DNA of 64,000 bases from Rubellimicrobium sp. CFH 75288 (GTDB taxonomy: Bacteria; Pseudomonadota; Alphaproteobacteria; Rhodobacterales; Rhodobacteraceae): NCBI RefSeq assembly GCF_009904055.1, contig NZ_WYDP01000008.1, positions 186,001 to 250,000 on the forward strand, read 5' to 3'. A model generated the notes under the pieces. That model was given only the letters and a program-made list of their open reading frames with translations. It ran no database searches and was not told the origin of the DNA. The first letter of the stretch is position 1, and each line of letters starts with the position of its first letter. The translations under genes were made by a program, and so were the position numbers. Below are positions 16,502 to 23,603 of the stretch, one piece after another.

Positions 16502-17256
16502 ACCATCGGCGCGAGCAGGGAGCCTAGCGCCCGGAGCGTCCGCAGCCTGCCCGGAGGGATGCGGCGCCGTTCGAGCACGACCAGGACATGCAACGTGTCG
16601 AGCGTCGGGTCGGGGACCGCATGATCGCTGACCCAGCAGCCCAGGGCGCAGTAGGTGCGGAGCAGGGGCGGCAGGGCCTGCAGCGCGTCCGGCGGAGGCG
16701 GCGGCCCCGGGACCGCGAGCGGCACGGCGTCTCGCACCCTGGGGCGGGGTGCCCAGAGCGCAGGCGGCCGATGACGCTCCGCCAGATAGGCGAGAGCGTG
16801 GCGATGGCGTGCCGGCTCCGACCCTTCGAACGACGCGCAGCCGAACAGGGCCTCCGCCGCTGCATGGTCTGCGGCGAGGGCGATCCCGGCCAGAACTGCC
16901 CTCAGGACCTCGGGTCCGGCCCCGACCCGGACACAGAGCCGTCCCACCTCGAGAAGGCGGCCCGGGTGCCGCGCGAGCCGGTCGAGATCGTAGAATCCGG
17001 CGGCGTAGCTGTCGCCGATCTGACGCCCGGACGGAAAGGCGCGCAGCCGCGCGGTGCCGACGAGGTCGCCCTGCTCCGTCAGGACCAGGAGATGGCAGCA
17101 ATGCTCGTCGTGCCCGTCGGCATCGAGCCCGGCGGGACGGTGAGGCAACCCGCGCTGCTCGATAAAGCGACCATGCCGCAGCCGTTGCGCCGCGGCGACC
17201 CACTCGCCCGACGTGACAAAGCCGAGGCGCAGCCGCCCTCCAGCGGCGTCAGCCAC
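16402..17256 (-). CDS. olsB: L-ornithine N-alpha-acyltransferase (OlsB-like), ornithine lipid synthesis
   Basis: The protein (284 residues from GTG 17256) matches the OlsB branch of the GNAT fold. It has HCCHLLVL, GTARL, the EVGRLCV segment, LFGCASFEG and the C-terminal LPPLLRTYCALGCWVSDHAV. OlsB transfers a 3-hydroxyacyl group from acyl-ACP to ornithine, the first step of ornithine lipid synthesis. The start is uncertain: TTG at 17313 would add 19 residues, and AAGG precedes the GTG. The last 100 bases are antisense to the 3' end of uvsE, giving a serine-rich tail that follows the conserved domain and looks secondarily acquired. The partner gene olsA is not adjacent. Confidence 0.8.
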   Translation of the reverse strand: MADAAGGRLRLGFVTSGEWVAAAQRLRHGRFIEQRGLPHRPAGLDADGHDEHCCHLLVLTEQGDLVGTARLRAFPSGRQIGDSYAAGFYDLDRLARHPGRLLEVGRLCVRVGAGPEVLRAVLAGIALAADHAAAEALFGCASFEGSEPARHRHALAYLAERHRPPALWAPRPRVRDAVPLAVPGPPPPPDALQALPPLLRTYCALGCWVSDHAVPDPTLDTLHVLVVLERRRIPPGRLRTLRALGSLLAPMVYPAEASGSSADGSLSSIRSVADRPNRSATSGA

Positions 17257-17324
17257 CGATGCGGCCTTGGCGCTCGGGCCGACGCCTCCTACATGTCGGC
17301 GGGCTGGTGACAACGGGATGGATC

Positions 17325-17729
17325 ATGGACAAGATCGTCAAGAGCGACGAGGAATGGCGGCGCGAACTGTCGCCCGAGGCGTATCGCATCACCCGGCAGC
17401 ACGGGACTGAGCGGCCATTCTCCAACGATCGCTTTCCGAAGGCGCCGGGAACCTTCCGATGCGTCGCGTGCGGTCTGCCGCTGTTTGACGCGGCGACCAA
17501 GTACGACAGCGGCTCCGGCTGGCCCTCGTTCTGGAAGCCCCTGAGCGAGCAGGTCGTGGAGGAGACGGAGGACCGGTCGCTCGGGATGGTCCGGACGGAG
17601 GTGCATTGCGCCCGCTGCGAATCCCATCTGGGGCACGTGTTCCCTGATGGACCGGAGCCGACGGGCCTGCGCTACTGCATCAACGGCGCCGCTCTTCGGT
17701 TCGAACCCGCGTCGGAGAGCCGGACCTGA
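17325..17729 (+). CDS. msrB: Peptide-methionine (R)-S-oxide reductase MsrB
   Basis: This 134-residue enzyme reduces methionine-R-sulfoxide in oxidised proteins. It has two CxxC zinc pairs (C46/C49 in CVAC and C95/C98 in CARC), the SGSGWPSF substrate loop, HLGHVF and the catalytic C118 in RYCINGAAL. Length and motifs match the standard cytoplasmic MsrB. The ATG at 17325 is chosen because the conserved N-terminus begins there; the upstream in-frame sequence is antisense to the 5' region of olsB. It converges on the bamE gene with 11 bases between stops. Confidence 0.94.
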   Translation: MDKIVKSDEEWRRELSPEAYRITRQHGTERPFSNDRFPKAPGTFRCVACGLPLFDAATKYDSGSGWPSFWKPLSEQVVEETEDRSLGMVRTEVHCARCESHLGHVFPDGPEPTGLRYCINGAALRFEPASESRT

Positions 17730-17740
17730 CGGATCTGGCG

Positions 17741-18193
17741 TCATTCCCCATCGCCGAACAGGGTACCGGCATCGAGTCGGCCGACATTGCCCAGAAGCTG
17801 CCGCAGGAAGGTCTGGTCCGCGAACACGCCGGGCGTCACCCGTCGCGACAGCGGAATGACCCGGCCGCGCTCGAGGCCGAAGCGCTCCACCGCCCCGAGA
17901 GTGCCGTTGGGTGCGAAGCTGAGCGCCAGCACCTCCCGGCGGACTTCCTCCGGCGGCAGCGGGCCGAAATATCGCACCCGGCGACCGACATAATAGAAGG
18001 TCCGTTGATCCAGAAGCGGCTCGATCGTCGGACGGCCCAGCTTGGCAACGACCGTCTCGCGCGTATCCTGCCCGATGGCGAGCGTGGCAAGGTCGGTTTC
18101 GGACGGGGCAAAGCCGTGGTTGCGGTACAGGGGCTGACAACCCGACAAGGCGAGTGCCGCTCCAAGGGCGACCGCCAGCCATACGACCTTCAT
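17741..18193 (-). CDS. bamE: Outer-membrane assembly lipoprotein BamE (SmpA/OmlA family)
   Basis: The 150-residue product has a lipoprotein signal peptide with lipobox LSGC (C19), followed by the SmpA/OmlA fold: LATLAIGQDTRETVVAKLGRPT, then a YYVGRR strand and LALSFAPNGTL. BamE is the small lipoprotein of the BAM complex that inserts beta-barrel proteins into the outer membrane. The ATG at 18193 has AGGG upstream. It is divergent from the DUF177 gene, an arrangement commonly seen upstream of rpmF-plsX-fabH in Rhodobacterales. Confidence 0.9.
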   Translation of the reverse strand: MKVVWLAVALGAALALSGCQPLYRNHGFAPSETDLATLAIGQDTRETVVAKLGRPTIEPLLDQRTFYYVGRRVRYFGPLPPEEVRREVLALSFAPNGTLGAVERFGLERGRVIPLSRRVTPGVFADQTFLRQLLGNVGRLDAGTLFGDGE

Positions 18194-18274
18194 GCCCTGT
18201 TCCCTCGTCCTGCGCGGTGCCGCTGTCTCCGGGGCTTACGCCATGCCGCCCCCCCCTTCAAGAAAGGAAGCGCG

Positions 18275-18808
18275 ATGAGCGATTCTCCTCCCGCGAGCGA
18301 ACCCGTCGTACGCCTGCGCGATCGACGCCGGAGGGAGCCATTGCCGTTCCGGCTCGAGCCTGACGCGGATCAGAGATCCGTCCTGGCCGAACGGCTGGGC
18401 CTGCGCGGGCTGCGCAAGCTGCGCTTTGCGGGCACGCTGACACCGGAAGGGGCAGCCGACTGGCGCCTCGATGCGGAGCTGGGCGCCACGGTGGTTCAGG
18501 ATTGCGGGGTCACTCTCGACCCGGTTGTCACACGGATCGAAGAGGATGTGGTCCGCCGCTACCTCAGCGACCTTCCTCCCCCTCCCCCGGGCGAGACCGA
18601 GATGCCGGAGGACGAGACGGCCGAGCCCCTGCCCTCGGCGCTCGATCTGCGGGAGGTGATGGCAGAAGCGCTGAGCCTTGCGCTCCCCCCCTTTCCGCGA
18701 TCGGCTGGCCTGGCGGAGGAGGTGGTCGTCGTGGACGCCATCGACCCCGAGCCGGCTGCGACCCACCCCTTTGCCGCGCTCCGGAACAGGATCGGGCGGT
18801 CGGATTGA
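18275..18808 (+). CDS. DUF177 (YceD-family) protein upstream of rpmF
   Basis: The gene encodes a 177-residue soluble protein. The central part, LRKLRFAGTLTPEGAADWRL followed by a strand with VVQDCGVTLDPV and TRIEEDVVRRYL, fits the DUF177/YceD family. DUF177 genes almost always precede rpmF and have been connected with 23S rRNA or ribosome maturation, though the mechanism is unsettled. The ATG at 18275 follows AGGAAG. A proline-rich acidic stretch (about residues 110-128) separates the core from the C-terminus. Confidence 0.85.
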   Translation: MSDSPPASEPVVRLRDRRRREPLPFRLEPDADQRSVLAERLGLRGLRKLRFAGTLTPEGAADWRLDAELGATVVQDCGVTLDPVVTRIEEDVVRRYLSDLPPPPPGETEMPEDETAEPLPSALDLREVMAEALSLALPPFPRSAGLAEEVVVVDAIDPEPAATHPFAALRNRIGRSD

Positions 18809-18818
18809 CGGAATGTCC

Positions 18819-18846
18819 TTGCGTTCGGCCGCAAAGTCGCTAGGGT
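18819..18846 (+). promoter_or_regulatory. Candidate promoter for rpmF-plsX-fabH
   Basis: TTGCGT (18819-18824) and TAGGGT (18841-18846) are separated by 16 bases in the 160-base gap between the DUF177 gene and rpmF. A short hairpin (GACG/CGTC arms around CTCGCGAG) follows at 18898-18914, within the presumed rpmF leader. The match to the sigma-70 consensus is moderate. Confidence 0.45.
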
Positions 18847-18969
18847 CCGCGGCTTCCGCAACGGCTCGACAAAGCAGGATTGAGGGCTTAAGGCCCCGAC
18901 GCTCGCGAGTCGTCGCACGCTTGAATCGCCCGGGCCATGTGCCCCGGCCCATGAAGTCGAGGTTGTCAC

Positions 18970-19176
18970 ATGGCCGTTCCGCAGAACAAGGTCTCCAAGT
19001 CGCGCCGCGACATGCGCCGCGCCCATGATTTCCTGGTCGCAGCCAATCCCAACGAGTGCTCGAACTGTGGTGAGCTGAAGCGCCCCCACCATGTCTGCCC
19101 GTCCTGCGGCCATTACGACGGCCGCGAGGTTGTCGCGCAGCAATCCGACGCGCTGATCGACGACGACGCAGCCTGA
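18970..19176 (+). CDS. rpmF: 50S ribosomal protein L32
   Basis: This 68-residue protein is the zinc-binding form of L32, with cysteines C30/C33 (CSNC) and C43/C46 (CPSC). The basic N-terminus [20 protein letters not shown] is diagnostic. It sits between the DUF177 gene and plsX, as in most proteobacteria. An acidic tail DDDAA ends the protein. Confidence 0.97.
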   Translation: MAVPQNKVSKSRRDMRRAHDFLVAANPNECSNCGELKRPHHVCPSCGHYDGREVVAQQSDALIDDDAA

Positions 19177-19195
19177 ACACGGCGAACGAAGCGGC

Positions 19196-20332
19196 ATGAC
19201 ACGCGCCCGGCCGGATCATGAGGCCGCGCGGCAGGCGACGGGAGATGTCGTGCTGTCTCTCGACGCCATGGGCAGCGACAACGGTCCGGCCGCCGTCGTG
19301 GCCGGTCTGTACCAGTTCCTGAAGGAGCAGCCGGACGCCAAGGTGCTGCTCCATGGACCGCAGGAAACCCTGCATCCGCTGGCGCAGCCGCTGGGAGAGC
19401 GGGTGCGGCTGGTCCATGCCGACGGTGTCGTCGCCATGACCGACAAGCCCAGTCAGGTCATGCGTCGGGGACGGGACACCTCCATGTGGTCGGCGATCGA
19501 CGCCCTACGCGAAGGTGAGGCGCAGGCGGCTGTCTCGTGCGGCAATACCGGTGCCCTGATGGCCGTCGCCATGCTCCGGCTGCGGCGCGCCGAAGGGGTC
19601 AACCGCCCCGCCATCGCCTGCCTGTGGCCGTCCCGCAACCCTTCGGGCTTCAACGTGATGCTGGATGTCGGAGCCGACATCCGGGCCGATGCCGAGGACC
19701 TGCTGGCCTATGCGTTCATGGGGGCCGCCTATGCGCGGCAGGGGCTGGGAACACCGCGTCCACGGGTCGGCCTGCTCAATGTGGGAACAGAGGAGCACAA
19801 GGGCCGTCCGGAACTCCGCGAGGCTCACGAACTGCTGAGCGAGGCGGCAGGCAAGGGCGATTTCACCTATGTCGGCTTTGTGGAAGGTGGCGATATCCCC
19901 TCCGAGATGGTCGATGTGGTGGTGACCGACGGGTTCACCGGCAACGTGGCGCTCAAGACTGGTGAGGGAACGGCGCGCCTGATCTCCGGGCTGCTGCGCG
20001 AGGCGCTGACTGCAGGTCCCCTGGGCATGGCGGCGGCCCTGCTGGCTCGCGCGCAGCTTGGGCGCCTCCAGCGGCGCATCGATCCGCGGCGGGTCAATGG
20101 CGGCGTCTTTCTCGGTCTGAACGGCACCGTCATCAAGAGCCACGGCTCCGCAGACGCCACAGGGGTGGCGGCCGCCCTCCGGCTCGCCTATCGGCTGGCA
20201 GCCGCAGGCTTTGCCCAAGGAATCGCGGCGCAGGTTGCATCGGCCGCTGCCCTCGCCCAAGATGCCGCAAAGCTGCGGGACGGCATCGCGCCGGATGCCC
20301 CCGCGGACGTGGCAGAGGCAGGCAGGGCATGA
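19196..20332 (+). CDS. plsX: Phosphate acyltransferase PlsX
   Basis: The 378-residue enzyme makes acyl-phosphate from acyl-ACP, the first step of phosphatidate synthesis by the PlsX/PlsY route. Family blocks are LDAMGSDNGP, the SCGNTGALMA loop, RPAIACLWP, LNVGTEEHKG, GFVEGGDI and VTDGFTGNVALK. The extra N-terminal 18 residues before the LDAMG strand are common in this group. It starts 20 bases after rpmF and overlaps fabH by four bases (ATGA). Confidence 0.96.
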   Translation: MTRARPDHEAARQATGDVVLSLDAMGSDNGPAAVVAGLYQFLKEQPDAKVLLHGPQETLHPLAQPLGERVRLVHADGVVAMTDKPSQVMRRGRDTSMWSAIDALREGEAQAAVSCGNTGALMAVAMLRLRRAEGVNRPAIACLWPSRNPSGFNVMLDVGADIRADAEDLLAYAFMGAAYARQGLGTPRPRVGLLNVGTEEHKGRPELREAHELLSEAAGKGDFTYVGFVEGGDIPSEMVDVVVTDGFTGNVALKTGEGTARLISGLLREALTAGPLGMAAALLARAQLGRLQRRIDPRRVNGGVFLGLNGTVIKSHGSADATGVAAALRLAYRLAAAGFAQGIAAQVASAAALAQDAAKLRDGIAPDAPADVAEAGRA

Positions 20333-21300
20333 CGACACGGGCGGTCGTCCGGGGGGTAGGACATTACCTGCCGGCCAAGGTGGTCCCGAACGCGGCCTTC
20401 GAGGACACTCTCGACACGAGCGACGAGTGGATCCGGACGCGGACGGGGATCGAGCGGCGGCGCTTCGCAGCCGAAGGCGAGACCACGTCCACCATGGCAG
20501 CCGAAGCCGCGAGGCGCGCCCTGGATGCCGCAGGGCTGACGGCCGACGAGGTGGATGCCGTCATCGTTGCGACATCGACCCCGGACCTGACGTTTCCGTC
20601 CGCCGCCACAATGGTGCAGAGCGCGCTCGGCATGCGGCGCGGCTTCGCCTTCGACCTTCAGGCCGTCTGCGCGGGCTTCGTCTATGCGCTGGCCACTGCC
20701 AATGCGCTGCTCGTCGCCGGACAGGCGCGGCGCATCCTCGTGATCGGCGCCGAGACGTTCTCGAAGATCCTGGACTGGACGGATCGCAGCACCTGCGTGC
20801 TCTTCGGCGACGGCGCAGGTGCGCTCGTGCTCGAGGCGCAGACCGGCGCGGGCACTGCAGGGGATCGGGGCATCCTCGCCTGCGATCTGCACTCCGACGG
20901 CGCCTTCCGGGATCTTCTGTATGTGGATGGCGGAGTGTCCACGGGACGGACCGGAGTCCTCCGCATGGAGGGCCGGGAAGTCTTCCGCCATGCGGTGGAG
21001 AAGCTCGCCGACACGGCCGAGGCCGCGCTGGGACAGATCGGGCTCTCGGGTGCGGACGTGGACTGGATCGTGCCGCATCAGGCCAATCTGCGGATCATCA
21101 AGGCCACGGCGCAGCGCATGGGCGTCCCGCTCGAACGCGTGGTCGTCACCGTCCAGGATCACGGAAACACCTCTGCCGCCTCCATCCCGCTGGCGCTCTC
21201 CACGGGGGTCGAGCGTGGTCAGATCCGGCAGGGCGACCTGCTGGTGACCGAAGCGATCGGCGGCGGATTGGCTTGGGGCGCTGTGATTCTTCGCTGGTAG
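20329..21300 (+). CDS. fabH: Beta-ketoacyl-ACP synthase III
   Basis: This 323-residue thiolase-fold enzyme condenses acetyl-CoA with malonyl-ACP to start fatty acid synthesis. The catalytic triad is visible: C114 in AVCAGF, H250 in PHQANLRI and N280 in HGNTSAASIP. The GDGAGALVL segment is also present. The start overlaps the plsX stop, so the two lipid genes are coupled. A 9-base inverted repeat follows the stop. Confidence 0.96.
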   Translation: MTTRAVVRGVGHYLPAKVVPNAAFEDTLDTSDEWIRTRTGIERRRFAAEGETTSTMAAEAARRALDAAGLTADEVDAVIVATSTPDLTFPSAATMVQSALGMRRGFAFDLQAVCAGFVYALATANALLVAGQARRILVIGAETFSKILDWTDRSTCVLFGDGAGALVLEAQTGAGTAGDRGILACDLHSDGAFRDLLYVDGGVSTGRTGVLRMEGREVFRHAVEKLADTAEAALGQIGLSGADVDWIVPHQANLRIIKATAQRMGVPLERVVVTVQDHGNTSAASIPLALSTGVERGQIRQGDLLVTEAIGGGLAWGAVILRW

Positions 21301-21309
21301 AGCAGCGTT

Positions 21310-21339
21310 CCCTCACGGCAGCGCGATTGACCGTGAGGG
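21310..21339. repeat. Perfect 9-bp inverted repeat between fabH and ihfA
   Basis: CCCTCACGG (21310-21318) and CCGTGAGGG (21331-21339) form a perfect inverted repeat with a 12-base loop, ten bases after the fabH stop. There is no T-run after the second arm, so a classical intrinsic terminator is doubtful. The second arm overlaps the -35 box of the candidate ihfA promoter, which would suit an operator. Confidence 0.5.
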
Positions 21340-21355
21340 TCCGCTCGCCTAATGT
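21327..21355 (+). promoter_or_regulatory. Candidate sigma-70 promoter of ihfA
   Basis: TTGACC (21327-21332) and TAATGT (21350-21355) are spaced by 17 bases, close to the sigma-70 consensus. The -10 box lies 24 bases upstream of the ihfA ATG. The -35 box sits at the junction of the loop and second arm of the inverted repeat. Confidence 0.6.
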
Positions 21356-21378
21356 CGACGCATGGCAGGGGGATCCGA

Positions 21379-21681
21379 ATGTCCGACAAGACATTGACTC
21401 GTATGGAACTTGCCGATGCCGTCCACCGCGAGGTGGGATTGTCCCGCAACGACAGCGCCGCGCTGGTCGAGTCGATCTTGGCTCACATCTCGGATGCCCT
21501 CGTCCGCGGCGAAACGGTCAAGATCAGTTCGTTCGGCACCTTCATGGTGCGCGACAAGGCCGCGCGCGTCGGCCGAAATCCCAAGACCGGCGAAGAGGTG
21601 CCGATCCACCCGCGGCGGGTTCTGACGTTCCGATCGTCCCAGCAGATGCGTGAGCGGGTGGCCCAAGGCAACCGGAGCTGA
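21379..21681 (+). CDS. ihfA: Integration host factor subunit alpha
   Basis: The 100-residue protein is an HU/IHF-fold DNA-bending subunit. It has [26 protein letters not shown], a dimerisation segment, then [28 protein letters not shown], with the arm residues RNPKTGE and PIHPRRV typical of IhfA. It pairs with IhfB to bend DNA at specific sites. The ATG at 21379 follows GGGGGA. The neighbouring MerR-type gene three bases downstream is the usual partner in this order. Confidence 0.95.
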   Translation: MSDKTLTRMELADAVHREVGLSRNDSAALVESILAHISDALVRGETVKISSFGTFMVRDKAARVGRNPKTGEEVPIHPRRVLTFRSSQQMRERVAQGNRS

Positions 21682-21684
21682 TCC

Positions 21685-22266
21685 ATGAGCAAGTCGCCGG
21701 ATGCCTTTCGCACGATCAGCGAGGTGGCGGCCACGCTCGAGACGCCGCCGCATGTCCTCCGCTTCTGGGAATCCCGCTTCAAGGAGGTCCGCCCCGTCAA
21801 GCGGGCAGGCGGGCGACGCTACTATCGCCCCGAGGACGTTGCCCTCTTGGCCGGGATCAAGGCGCTGCTCCACGAGCATCACATGAGCATCGCCGGCGTT
21901 CAGAAACTCCTGAAGGAGAAGGGTGCCCGCCACGTGGCGCTTCTGTCTTCGCTGCCGTGGGACGCAGCCGCCATCCCGGAAGACTCGCCCGGGGACGATC
22001 AGGCGGCAGCCGTGATCGTCGGACCCTGGCCCCGGGCAAGGCCCGGCGACGCTCCCTCGCCGGACGATCCGGGCCAGCCGGAGCCCTGCGCCGACCGGGC
22101 AGACACGGAGGGGAAGGATCGCGCCGGCACCTATGACGTGGCGCGGCTGCACCGCGCCCTCAAGGCCGCCGATGCGGATCGCCTGCGCTGCCACGCGCCG
22201 CGGATCGCCGTCCTGGCTGCCCGCCTGCGCGAGGCCATCAGCCGCAGCACCGGCGCCGTCCACTGA
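21685..22266 (+). CDS. MerR-family transcriptional regulator
   Basis: The 193-residue protein begins with a MerR winged-helix domain (about residues 8-78): [21 protein letters not shown] and [14 protein letters not shown] linker rich in proline and acidic residues (about 90-150) follows, then a C-terminal helical segment. There is no cysteine metal site in the helical part, so it does not look like a classical metal sensor. It lies three bases after ihfA and probably shares its transcript. Its targets are unknown. Confidence 0.9.
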   Translation: MSKSPDAFRTISEVAATLETPPHVLRFWESRFKEVRPVKRAGGRRYYRPEDVALLAGIKALLHEHHMSIAGVQKLLKEKGARHVALLSSLPWDAAAIPEDSPGDDQAAAVIVGPWPRARPGDAPSPDDPGQPEPCADRADTEGKDRAGTYDVARLHRALKAADADRLRCHAPRIAVLAARLREAISRSTGAVH

Positions 22267-22280
22267 CGTTCCTTCCCCCC

Positions 22281-22308
22281 TTGCACCTCCCGGCTGAATC
22301 GCTATGAC
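22281..22308 (+). promoter_or_regulatory. Promoter of tRNA-Pro
   Basis: TTGCAC (22281-22286) and TATGAC (22303-22308) are separated by 16 bases and lie ten bases upstream of the mature tRNA 5' end. This is a good sigma-70-type promoter placed at the expected distance. Confidence 0.65.
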
Positions 22309-22318
22309 GGCGCGGTGT

Positions 22319-22395
22319 CGGGCTATAGCGCAGTCTGGTAGCGCGTCCGTCTGGGGGGCGGGAGGTCGCAGGTTCAAGTCCTGCTAGCCCGACCA
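22319..22395 (+). tRNA. tRNA-Pro (anticodon GGG)
   Basis: This 77-base gene folds into a full cloverleaf. The acceptor arms are CGGGCTA (22319-22325) and TAGCCCG (22385-22391), followed by A and an encoded CCA. The D arm has GCGC/GCGC pairs, the anticodon loop reads CTGGGGG with GGG as the anticodon, and the T arm GCAGG/CCTGC carries TTCAAGT. The position behind ihfA and the MerR gene matches the usual Rhodobacterales order. Confidence 0.96.
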
Positions 22396-22536
22396 TAGAA
22401 CCCTCCCCCATCCTCACCCCGGCACCAGGCGTCCCTGCAACGCTGGCGGTCGCGCGGCCGACATCTGCATGTCTCCCCATCTTGACTCCGGTCCGCACTG
22501 TCCGGTCTCTCGCGTGAGAAGCACAGGAGGATGCGC

Positions 22537-23601
22537 GTGCCCGTTCTGCCGAGCCAGCAGCTCCGCATCTTGATCGCGCAGGGCGTGATCGACGCAGACC
22601 CGGCCATCGCGGAGGATCAGGTCCAGCCTGCATCGCTCGACCTCCGGCTCGGGTCCTTCGCTGTCCGTGTTCGCGCATCCTTTCTGCCGGGCCAGGGCCG
22701 GGAGGTTCAGGACCGCATCAGGGACCTGGAGATGCATCGTTTCGACCTGACGGCGGGAGCGGTCCTCGAGCGCGGTTGCGTGTATCTGATTCCGCTGGCC
22801 GAACGGCTTGCTTTGCCCGGCCACGTCGATGCGGTCGCAAACGCCAAGTCGTCCACCGGGCGGCTCGATCTTCTCACGAGGACCGTCTGCGACGGAGGCA
22901 CGGAGTTCGACCGGATACCCAGGGGCTATACGGGGCGGCTCTGGGCAGAGGTCTGTCCCCGGTCATTTGCCGTGCTCGTCCGGGCCGGCATGCGTCTGAA
23001 CCAGTTGCGTCTCCGGTCCGGCGAGGTCCGGCTCGACGACGACGCTCTGGAACGGCTGCACGTCGCCAGCCCCATCGTGCGCGGCGCGGAAGCGCGGATT
23101 GCGGATGGCCTGGCCTTCTCGGTCGATCTCTCGGGTGGCGGTCGCGTCGGCTGGCGCGCCCGGCCCCATGCCGGTGTCATCGATCTCGACCGGATCGGCC
23201 ACTACGACCCGGCAGCCTTCTGGGAAGATGTGCGTGCCGAGGACGGACGGATCATCCTCGACCCCGGCGCCTTCTACATCCTGATGAGCCGCGAGGCTGT
23301 GAGCATTCCTCCCCGGTTCGCCGCCGAGATGGCGCCGTTCCTCGCCATGGTCGGAGAGTTCCGGGTCCACTATGCCGGGTTCTTCGATCCCGGCTTTGGC
23401 TGGACCACACCATCGCGCGCCGTTCTGGAAGTGCGCTGCCACGAGGCTCCCTTTGCGCTGGAACATGGTCAGATCGTTGGCAAGCTCCTGTTCGAGAGAA
23501 TGGAGGAGGAGCCGGATCGCCTTTATGGCAGCAGCATCGCCAGTCATTATCAGGGGCAGGCGCTGAAGCTGTCCAAGCACTTCCTGGCGCCCGACCCCTG
23601 A
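22537..23601 (+). CDS. dcd: dCTP deaminase, long (duplicated-domain) form
   Basis: The product (354 residues from GTG 22537) belongs to the 2'-deoxycytidine 5'-triphosphate deaminase family. The first trimeric dUTPase-like domain has VQPASLDLRLG, AKSSTGRLDLL and a VCDGGTEFD segment. A second domain of similar fold fills the C-terminal half (from about residue 180), giving roughly twice the length of E. coli Dcd. It deaminates dCTP to dUTP for dTTP synthesis. AGGAGG ends directly against an ATG at 22531 but lies six bases before the GTG at 22537, so GTG is the better start. The 141 bases between the tRNA and this gene hold no other feature I trust. Confidence 0.9.
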   Translation: MPVLPSQQLRILIAQGVIDADPAIAEDQVQPASLDLRLGSFAVRVRASFLPGQGREVQDRIRDLEMHRFDLTAGAVLERGCVYLIPLAERLALPGHVDAVANAKSSTGRLDLLTRTVCDGGTEFDRIPRGYTGRLWAEVCPRSFAVLVRAGMRLNQLRLRSGEVRLDDDALERLHVASPIVRGAEARIADGLAFSVDLSGGGRVGWRARPHAGVIDLDRIGHYDPAAFWEDVRAEDGRIILDPGAFYILMSREAVSIPPRFAAEMAPFLAMVGEFRVHYAGFFDPGFGWTTPSRAVLEVRCHEAPFALEHGQIVGKLLFERMEEEPDRLYGSSIASHYQGQALKLSKHFLAPDP

Positions 23602-23603
23602 GG

